A DNA stretch of 64,000 bases from Bimastos eiseni (taxonomy: Eukaryota > Annelida > Clitellata > Crassiclitellata > Lumbricidae): contig OY365810.1 of assembly GCA_959347315.1 (NCBI GenBank), forward strand, positions 150,001-214,000. The letters run 5' to 3'. A program made the position numbers and the translations under genes. The notes under the pieces are model-generated. The model made no database searches and was not told the DNA's origin. It saw only the letters and a program-made list of their open reading frames with translations. Positions 56,398-64,000 of the stretch are shown here, one piece after another (position 1 is the first letter of the stretch; every line of letters starts with the position of its first letter).

Positions 56398-57409
56398 TAT
56401 TAAGCATAAAAAGTCATTAAAAATCTTTAAAGCACTTCAACTACCAACATAACGTAACTTTTTATCAACTCAGCAAGAGAAAGGACAATGAATATTTGTT
56501 ATATCATTAGGACTTTGTTACTTTTTCCATACTGATAAAATAAATATAATAAAAATTTGTGTTTTTCAAGTCATGTACACCATACAAGAATATAAAAATA
56601 AAAATAAACAAAATTTTACCTTTTTGTGTAGGCCGGCCAAAGCAAAAGACCGGAATTTTTCGAATTTTAGCGCTTTCGTGAAAAATACCCATCTTCATGT
56701 AGGCTATAGCCTATATTACGCTCGGTCACCCACGGTGTCAATTCTTAGAGTTTTTAGCAGTGAGGCAGCCATTCTGTAATACACAATCAAAAATCAATAA
56801 TGAATCCCGCAAAACGCATCCGGCCACATAGAGTCGCTACATGTCGGACACGTGAAATAGGCCTACTGGCAAAGGAAGAAAATGGAGAGAAAGTGTAAAA
56901 TGAATAGACTAAGAAGAGCCGGATTTGAACGGAATATCTATTAAACAGGATTATGAGATCCAATCTCTCCCTATTGATTCCACGAAGTAGCGTTTTGCTT
57001 GTCTGTGGGAGAATGGAGAAATATAAAGTTTTGATTGTCTCAACTAAGTTATTGTTATCAAACATTTTTAAAATTTAATGATTCTGCCATGCAGAGCTTT
57101 TTATCTTGTGGAATGCATAATTGTACCTTCTCCAATTTTCTTTGTTCCACAAGCAGTTTAACGGTTAGGCCTATGCTAGGTCTAATTGTATTATAATATA
57201 ATTATAATGCACCCTTTTTATAATTACAAGAAAATTTGCATATAAAATTCTGGACATCTGTATTTTTGGCGGTTGGGGTCAGAACTTTGTGACGTCATAT
57301 TTGAGTGAAGTTATGATTTTCTGACGAGGAGGGGGTAAATAATCGTCTAAAATTGCATTACGTTATTTATGGACGACCCCTAACTCAGCATAGACTTTGC
57401 AGGAACTCA

Positions 57410-57500
57410 AGCGTTAACTTCTTTGCTTGAAGATTAAGTAGGCGTTGAGAGACACGGTTTGATACCCGTAGTCCCTCTTTCTAGACTCAGCCTTTCATTC
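57410..57500 (+). mobile_element. Possible second tRNA-like SINE fragment
   Basis: GGTTTGATACC at 57456-57466 fits a pol III B box within GACACGG...CGTAGTCCC. No clear A box. Weak. Confidence 0.25.
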
Positions 57501-57754
57501 ACTAGAGCGGCTTAGAAGAATGAATATGGTTAAAGCGTGTCTTCAGTAAGATCATGAAATTTTTCATAGTGAGTGACGTTATAATGTTTTTGAGCCTTTC
57601 AATATAGGCCTACACGAATATATTCACATTATTATTTCCGTTTTCGGGTGAAGCCGGGACCATGCAAGTATGCCAAAAGGAGGAGGGTGACGTCAGCAAA
57701 CCTTGCGAACTATTATAATGTGTCTCCAAACACTTAAAACCGTGTTGTATTAGA

Positions 57755-57840
57755 AAGCAGTGTTAGTCGGTTAAAGCACTTGGCCTGCAGCGCGGTGAGT
57801 GGTTTCGGGTCTTGGACGGGCCAGTTGTCACTTTGTAGCC
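57755..57840 (+). mobile_element. tRNA-like SINE head
   Basis: A-box-like TAGTCGGTTAAAGC (57763-57776) and B-box-like GGTTTCGGGTC (57801-57811) at tRNA spacing. The cloverleaf does not look complete, so this is probably a SINE head rather than a working tRNA. Confidence 0.4.
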
Positions 57841-58115
57841 ATGGACTATGAGCAAGTTCTTCGGTCAACGGAGTTTTTTCCTATAGTCGTGTGCATTTCT
57901 TAATTGTGAAGGGAGAACAATAGTAAATACAGTCGTATTATATTGTATTGTGTTGTATGCTAATGGTATTTAAACATGTGCTTCACTACAATGTGACTGC
58001 TTCTGGTCATATGACGCGCATCACATGATAACTTAGAACGGTTCGCTATAAGACGTCTACGAGTGTGAATCTCTTGTCTTGCCAGATAGATAATCTGCGG
58101 TACAACAATACCAAG

Positions 58116-58271
58116 ATGGCGACGCTTAACTGGGTTTTGAAATTTTTGTTTCATGTTATAACATTTGGTGTTTACGCCTTTACTTTGACCTACGACACCT
58201 ATTATCTAAGAATTCACCCAGGGAGACACTCGTACGGTGGTCGATTCAAGTTTCTGACATTCTGGAATGAG
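58116..58271 (+). CDS. AIG1/ADTRP-like exon 1
   Basis: 52 codons from ATG to donor gttcgt, phase 0. First membrane helix (WVLKFLFHVITFGVYAF), then YGGRFKFLTFWNE with the candidate catalytic Thr48. Confidence 0.92.
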
Positions 58272-61200
58272 GTTCGTACTTTTAATCGTTTGCAAACAAT
58301 AAATTTTTATCAATAAAATAGGGTCACTTCACGTAAAATCAACCAGGGGTTGCCACCACGGGGAACGGACAAAAGCCCCCGGACATAAGCCGCCCGATTT
58401 TGGGTAGGACATTTGCCCTCGGACAAAAGCTCCCCCGGATAAAAGATAAAAGCCCCCTATTTTGGGTGGGACATTTGCCCCGGGACAAAAGCAGGTGCTT
58501 AGCGAATCGCCGGAACCCGAATCCCCGAAAATGATTTCCGCCGTATCCCCGAAAACGAAGTTGGATTGATGAAACGGATTCTGCTCAACTGGAAGCTGAA
58601 TCGATTAAAAGAATTCAGGCAGAAACTGTGTTGATGAATGAACAGCGCTGTTTTGAGACAGTTCAGCGTTTTCCAATAGTACATTGCTGTTTTCGGGTAA
58701 TCGGGCTTTTTGGCCTTTTCGGCAATTCGGGTTTCGGTGATTCGGGTTGCTCTCACAAAAACCCCTCTAATGTGAAGTATGAACTGATGATGACAAGTTA
58801 TATATTTAACTGCCATTATGTTTAATATATGCAAAAAAGCAACTAATTATCGTGTCGTATAGGAGACAAAGTGAGTCCTGTCCTGAATCTTTATTTATTT
58901 TGCTGGATGCATAAATAGTGCAAACAGTCCGTGACACACCTTAATAAGCAGTGAAGGTCGTCGGCTAGTAAGCAGCTAAACCTACAGTTGGTTAGCAAAC
59001 TGTCAGTGATGATCATCTCCCATTAATAAGAGAGAGTGAGTGAATATCTCTATAGATGATAATCTAAGAATATAAGCAGTGAAGGTCAGCTAGTAAGTAT
59101 GCTTACAGTTGGTGACAGTCAGTCAGTGACACGCGATAATCGTCTCTCTGAAGGTGGGTGAAGACCCCTATAGATGAAAATCTCATAAATGTGTGCCTAT
59201 AAAACGAAGACTTCTAATATGCACACCTCATATTACGAACCATTTCGTCTTCAAACTTTGCAGGTATTGGAACCAAAGCAATATGTCAACCCTCTAAAAA
59301 TAGATATTTTACAGGTTTAGTAACACTTAGCCGACATGGACACATCCATGCACAGGTACATATTGTGCATACAACCATGCATCATATGCACACACATACA
59401 AGCATGCATTTATTATTTGGGCAAGCTTATGGTCAACACTGGGGGTGTTTTTTTCCTAGTTGGGAGGGGCTTTTGTCCTACACTCTGCCACCACACCCCT
59501 TTGGATTTTTGTAAAAACAATTATACATTTAATACATGCAAAAATAAGAATATAAGTGAAAAGGGTAATCCTGTAGTTTAGCATATTTGAGAGATAATGT
59601 TAAAAAAAATAAGTAATAAAATAATAATAAAATAATTATTTCCTTCATTATATCATGTAATTTGTAAGTAGAAACTGGGGTAAAGTTAGTGTATTTTATT
59701 ACCTCGTGTGCTTGCGGTGTATTTTAGCGTATTTAATTATTTCCTTCATTATATCATGTGTTTTGTGAGGGTGTAGGTAAAATGCGAACTGCATACCGGT
59801 AAAATGCGAACCGTTTGCGAACGTCTTTTCAATTGGCTGCGAAAAGTCACGTGACCGGATCGCGTCTATGGTTGCCATTTATATTTTATTCATGCAGCCA
59901 AAGGTTTTCGGCAATTATCTATAAACGATACTAGCCATGACCCTGAACCTTATTTATCAACTACACTAATCCTAATTGACCCTCACGATGCCCACCCTGA
60001 CCCTAAACGACCCGCACGATGCCTTAACCTGACCGTTTGCGCCTATGGTTCGCATTTTTGGATCGCGTTTTACCATTTCGCAGGTTTGCGGTTCGCATTT
60101 TACCAACACCCGTTTTGTGAATAGAAATTGATGATAATAATTATGCTTTAGATTGAAGCTGGATCGCTAAAAGGAATTTTAAAAGTGTGCTTTATAGTAT
60201 TTAATTAAAAAAAATTCTGATCAGAAATTCCACTAGATATCTTCACGAAGCTATTTTGTGATCAAACGAACTTCTATTTATGCATGCTATTTTCACCGAT
60301 CCAGCTTCCATTCATGCGTATTTCTCTTCGTCGATTCAGCTTCCATTTAAGTATATGTCTTTTCTTCAATCCAGCTTCCATTTAGGTATATTTCTTTTCT
60401 TCAATCCAGCTTCCATTTAGGTATATTTCTTTTCATCAATCGGGGTTTTGCGCGTTGTTATGTAGTCCCTATCAAGTTAGCAAACAGGGTTGTTCAAAAA
60501 TATAAATATATTGAAAACAAAGGATAAGGTATCATACAAACAATAAGCAAAGCAAACCTTAGCTTCAGTCCGAGTCCAGACAGCGAAGACACACGACTTC
60601 AAGCAGTTCAGTTGGGCGCACAGACCTCGAGCAAAGAGCGTCGACAGCTAGTTAAGACTACTCTAAACTTAGCTACGTCTTGGAGAACCTTTGGCATCCG
60701 ACAACATAAAGGCAACAGGCCACAACCCGTTGTCAGCGACAGTTACACTTAACTATCCTTAACGAAGGTATGCCAAAAGTCTCTTCGACCGCCACTACGC
60801 ACAGGCTTATATAGGACCCTCTTTCACCCTGCTCCTAGCCCATCCTCGTATAGGACCAAGGTAGACAAATGTTCGATGCCTTAGCAATATACATAGTTTA
60901 TACATAGTTCATAGTCAATACATACTTCATATTAAGTATGGACAGAATGTAGGTCGACTATGCAACAGCGTGTACACGGCCTTGTTTACATTGATTCCAC
61001 GTCCATCGCAACAACATTCTCGCATCAATCAAGCATGCTATTTTCATTGATCCAGCTTCCATTTCAGCATAATTTCTTTTTATTATCAATCCAGTTTCTA
61101 CTTGCACATTATACTTTTTCATCAATCCTGTCTCCATTTAAACTAGAGTTAAACATCTATTCACGTCAAATGGTAAAATACGCTGAAATGCACTAGAGGC

Positions 61201-64000
61201 ACCATGGTATAATAAAATACGCTAAGATACACATTTACCGAAACTGGATTGATGACAATAATTATGCTTTAAATGGTAGCTGGATCTATGAAAGACATTT
61301 TAAATGTGTGTTTTAGAGTATTTAATTAAACAAAATGTTGACCAGAAATTACATTAGATTTCATCGGGACGCCATTTTGTCATTAATCGAATTTCTAACT
61401 ATGCATGCTATTTTCACCGTTCCAGCTTCCATTCGTGCCTATTTCTCTTCGTCGATCCAGCTTCCATTTAAGTATGTTTCTTTTCATCAATCCCGTTTCC
61501 ATTTAGGTTTATATTTTTTTTCATCAATCGAGTTTTTGCTCGCACACACGGACTTGTTTACATTGATTCCACGTCCATCAATCAAGCATGATATTTTCAC
61601 CGATCCAGCATTCCAACTTCCATTTCAATATAATTTTGTTCATCAATCCAGTTTCTACTTGCACATTATACTTTTTAAATATTCCCCAGAAGCCAATTTT
61701 CGCACAAGTTCCAGACAGAGATGATATATTTTTTTGTAATACTTATACTGGTTTTATATTGAGACATGTAGTAATTGCCTGAATAATTTCATAATGTCTG
61801 AAGTTTCTAAGGACATTTTCCTTGCCACGGTTGTGAAAAGTGGGGTCTATGTGAAAATGTATATCTAATGATTTTAATGACAAATGTATATCTAATGATT
61901 TTAATGACAAATGTATATCTAATGATTTTAATGACAAATGTATATCTAATGATTTTGCACATATATTGTGGACATATGGATCTATCATTGGTGAAAAATT
62001 CAGGAGGGTGTTCAGCTCCTTTTCTTGTAAATAATTTTTTTGGACCAATTTTAGTGTCGCAAGTTGCTATTTATAGGCCTCTTGCTGCATTGTGGCAACT
62101 TATCAATGACCAGCTACATACAAGTATTTGATTACTAGCATAACTGATTTTATCAATACTATGCTGGCAGTCAAGTTATCTAATTTTGAGACATATTCAT
62201 ACCTGCAGAAGCATATAAAATAATATTACAAGTTTACACCTATACACAAATTATCTTCAGTTAGCAGCAATAAGCAGCAGACACAGAATCATGCTTCCAA
62301 TCTTGAAAGGGTCTTAATCAAATACTCTCTAGTATACTGTTATCTATTAAGATCCCTATCCAAAACACCAGTGTTTTTGTCTTTCCTATATTTATATTCA
62401 GACTGGCATCTCTTCCTGCTCAATCCTATAAGGCTATGCATAGATTTACATGTATATACCTGTTTGTAGATGTATGCATTGATCTTCTCTCCTAAGTTTA
62501 TATCAGGGCGTTTTTTTATTTATGTTTGCCATCATCACTTGTGAACTGATATCTGAAGTACTAGGTTTTAATGGAGTATAAACAGTTAAACATTTTGTCA
62601 GCCATATGATAAAGACATTAGTAGTTACAGAAACGATTGTTGTGATATAGCGATCCATAGACTGACTTAATTAGCCTGAGCTTAGTTTCTGTTTCACTGC
62701 GTTGTTTCAGTTGATCCAGACAGCTTTTTTCGCCTATTCCATAATCAACGACATCTTTGGTAGCAACAGTCCTCCTCCAGTTAAAGGAAAGCCACAACCA
62801 GTTCGATCTTGGCTCCAGAAAGTGCGTGATCTTCTCGCTGCCTCCATCGTCTTTCCAATTGGAGCGGTCAGTTTGATATTTGATATCAATGTCTTATCTG
62901 ATTGATTGATTGATCAATTGATCATTTGATTGATTGACCAATTGATCGATCGATTGAATAATTTTCAAATGATTAATTTCTATGAATTTGTATTTTTCTT
63001 AAATTGGCAAAATATGTCACTTTATCATTATACCTAAATTAATACATTAATTAACTCATTATTAAATGACTAGCTGTTAACCCGTGAAGAATCACGACTC
63101 GGATAATATTTTAGCTGACAATTCAACTGGCACTGTTCGTTCTAGCTGTTAAACCATGAATAATTACAGGTCACACTTGATTTTAACGTTGCTATAGTGG
63201 TGGTGAAGACACTTTGACGCTGTGCTAAAATAGGCCTACGCTTAAATAAACGAAACGGTCGACGAACTGTGTAACCTACACAGCAAATTTGCAGCGGTCA
63301 ATACGAAAATACGCAATAAATACGCATTACCCTTTAAGTTTCCGTTTAGTTTTAGTAATTTCAAATATCCTTAAATTACACGATGATTTTAACTTTAATA
63401 ACTGCATATATACTCACATAAAGAAATTTTGAAACGCGAATCGAACGCTTGTTTACAGTTACTGTTGCGTTCCATATTGAAATCAACTTCTGTCCAATGG
63501 CGTGCTTTTTGGTGGGTAATATCTAGGTCAACTTAAAATATTTAGGTAAAATTCTATCCAATTACACGTCTTAGATTCAACTTCTGTCCAATCACGCGCC
63601 TTAGAAGTGACGGACAAAGCACATGACATAGGTAATCACATAGATAGCTGGAATAATGTCTTTTCTTAAATTACTGATTGATATTCTAGATATTAACTGA
63701 TGGATTGATGTTGGAGGTTAATCAGCTGAATGATGTTAGCTGTTAAATGAATGGAAGATTTAAGAATGATTTTAGAATGATGTTAGAATGGTGATGGGAT
63801 GATTTTAGGTGTTGATTTTTGCAAATACATGTCAAATGATGAGGTCAGAGGTTAAATAGCTGAATGGCTAATGAATAGAGTTAGAATGTTGTTGTGTTGT
63901 TGTTTAATTGTAGTTTGTTGTGATTATGTTCTGGAGCATCTACTTCTACGATCGTGAGCTCATCTATCCAGAGTCCATTGAGAAACTCATTCCGAATTGG
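58116..64000 (+). CDS. AIG1/ADTRP-family membrane hydrolase, first three coding exons, continues past window
   Basis: Exons 58116-58271, 62711-62866 and 63914 to the window end join in phase 0 and give 133 residues so far. The start ATG at 58116 has A at -3 and G at +4 (accaagATGG). Recognisable family segments are YGGRFKFLTFWNE, LIQTAFF, VRDLLAASIVFPIGA and YFYDRELIYPESIEKLIPNW, matching human AIG1 (YGGSWKFLTF, MLAVLAFPVGVF, YAYDREMIYPKLL). Thr48 in KFLTF corresponds to the catalytic Thr43 of AIG1; the catalytic His lies in exons beyond the window. Family proteins are multi-pass membrane threonine hydrolases of fatty-acid esters of hydroxy fatty acids. Hydrophobic segments at residues about 7-24, in exon 2, and at the start of exon 3 fit membrane helices. 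Whether it is closer to AIG1 or ADTRP cannot be decided here. Confidence 0.92.
58340..59510. mobile_element. Candidate DNA transposon bounded by GACAAAAGCCCC inverted ends
   Basis: Left part has GGTTGCCACCACGGGG and ACGGACAAAAGCCCCC. Right part, reverse complemented, has GGGGTGTGGTGGCAGAGTG and TAGGACAAAAGCCCCTCC. The left end repeats the GGACAAAAGC/GGGACATTTGCCC motif several times. The interior contains a CCCGAA/TTCGGG inverted stretch (58500-58750) and a two-copy repeat (58910-59165). No transposase frame; target-site duplication not identified. Confidence 0.5.
58910..59165. repeat. Two-copy tandem repeat of about 125 bp
   Basis: AAGCAGTGAAGGTC, CTACAGTTGGT, GTCAGTGA and CTATAGATGA blocks recur in the same order in both halves. 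Confidence 0.7.
59760..60120. mobile_element. MITE with perfect 9-bp target-site duplication
   Basis: Element 59769-60111 (343 bp) has inverted ends: left GGGTGTAGGTAAAATGCGAA, right reverse complement GGGTGTTGGTAAAATGCGAA. It is flanked by GTTTTGTGA on both sides (59760-59768 and 60112-60120). Nine-base duplications suggest a Mutator-like origin. Lies in intron 1 of the AIG1/ADTRP-like gene. Confidence 0.85.
60121..61700. repeat. Tandem duplication (about 1.1-kb spacing) with CCAGCTTCCATTT units
   Basis: 60121-60450 and 61240-61560 are diverged copies (AATAATTATGCTTTA, AGTATTTAATTAAA, GCATGCTATTTTCACCG, ATCCAGCTTCCATTTA repeated). 60972-61110 and 61555-61680 likewise match. The solo LTR lies inside the first copy. 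Confidence 0.75.
60452..60971 (-). mobile_element. Solo LTR with 4-bp target-site duplication
   Basis: Segment 60456-60967 (512 bp) starts TGTTATGTAGTC and ends GACTATGCAACA, a TG...CA pair with imperfect inverted ends, flanked by GCGT on both sides. The homologous repeat copy near 61535-61560 shows the empty site (GTTTTTGCTCGCACACACGG). CCTATATAAG on the minus strand is a possible TATA box, suggesting minus orientation. Confidence 0.8.
61858..61955. repeat. 27-bp tandem repeat, about four copies
   Basis: Unit AATGACAAATGTATATCTAA plus TGATTTT. Because 27 is a multiple of three it reads through as MTNVYLMIL repeats, but there is no sign it is coding. Confidence 0.93.
61956..62710. other. Intron 1 end of the AIG1/ADTRP-like gene, nothing recognised
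   Basis: AT-rich, no element identified. Confidence 0.4.
62711..62866 (+). CDS. AIG1/ADTRP-like exon 2
   Basis: Acceptor gtttcag, donor gtcagt, 52 codons, phase 0/0. LIQTAFFAYSIINDIFG, a polar Pro/Lys-rich loop, then KVRDLLAASIVFPIGA. Confidence 0.93.
62867..63913. other. Intron 2 of the AIG1/ADTRP-like gene
   Basis: GATT/GATC run after the donor (62898-62960). CTAGCTGTTAACCCGTG at 63071 and CTAGCTGTTAAACCATG at 63144 are diverged repeats resembling a common retroelement tail. CTTCTGTCCAAT occurs twice (about 63486 and 63580). Confidence 0.45.
63914..64000 (+). CDS. AIG1/ADTRP-like exon 3, cut by the window edge
   Basis: Acceptor aattgtag, phase 0, 29 codons to the last base: FVVIMFWSIYFYDRELIYPE, then KLIPNW. 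The exon continues beyond the window; H-x-x-x-T/V motifs of later exons are not present here. Confidence 0.92.

Larger units (their letters stand above)
56400..58115. other. Stretch upstream of the AIG1/ADTRP-like start
   Basis: Apart from the tRNA-like pieces at 57.4-57.8 kb, no exon or element recognised. No clear TATA box near 58116, as is common for genes of this kind. Confidence 0.4.

Noticed and set aside
57755..57840. Functional tRNA gene
   Set aside because: A and B boxes are present but the stems do not form a full cloverleaf; treated as a SINE head.
58065..58115. Upstream extension of the AIG1/ADTRP-like protein
   Set aside because: The in-frame upstream codon is GTG, not ATG; the ATG at 58116 has a strong context and matches the family's N-terminus.
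61868..61955. MTNVYLMIL peptide repeat protein
   Set aside because: A 27-bp repeat keeps frame by chance; no start context, splice sites or homologue.

Overview
This is a eukaryotic window, very probably from a marine invertebrate deuterostome and possibly an echinoderm. The reasons are spliced animal genes with short exons and kilobase introns, a SCUBE orthologue with all vertebrate-type domains, TTAGGG-type telomere-like minisatellites, several CR1/L2/Jockey-like LINE relics, and a strong excess of the palindrome TAGGCCTA. The species assignment is inference. Sequence between exons is AT-rich and crowded with microsatellites, minisatellites and transposon remains. Most long open frames here are low-complexity repeats rather than genes.

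Layout. 1-14563: no host exon recognised. It holds two decayed LINEs (about 1550-3790 on +, about 4756-7350 on -), a tRNA-derived SINE relic, a 3.9-kb satellite of 55-bp units with a 1210-bp higher-order repeat (8632-12549), and pyrimidine-rich simple repeats. 14564-35020 (+): 21 coding exons of a SCUBE gene (nine EGF domains, spacer, three Cys-rich modules, CUB, conserved C-terminal tail). Every splice phase joins and the assembled frame is exactly 955 codons plus stop; only the signal-peptide exon was not found. 35021-39800: intergenic, with repeats and a hAT-type MITE.

39806-52160 (-): the most novel part. Two tandem three-exon genes each encode a signal-peptide exon, a 43-bp second exon and a Cys-rich third exon. 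The upstream copy (39806-44739) encodes a 187-aa secreted protein with 12 cysteines in a repeated C-x4-C / x10-11 / C-x4-C module and dibasic sites. The second copy (48740-52160) is truncated after the first module. About 2.1 kb spanning exon 2, intron 2 and the 5' half of exon 3 is almost identical between the copies, while the signal-peptide exons are very different. That is the signature of an old tandem duplication overwritten by recent gene conversion. A diverged relic of the lost third module lies at 48380-48517. I do not recognise the family. Between the two genes lie a possible further minus-strand gene (44.9-45.6 kb) and a roughly 40-bp tandem array rich in CCAAT and CRE-like motifs (46.5-47.1 kb).

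53000-58100: another LINE relic, AT-rich repeats, a deleted mariner-like element and tRNA-like SINE pieces. 58116-64000 (+): the first three coding exons of an AIG1/ADTRP-family membrane hydrolase, continuing past the window edge. Its introns carry a TIR-bounded element, a MITE with a perfect 9-bp target-site duplication, and a 512-bp solo LTR with a 4-bp duplication whose empty site survives in a neighbouring repeat copy.

The three gene groups show no sign of working together; they are ordinary neighbours in an invertebrate genome.
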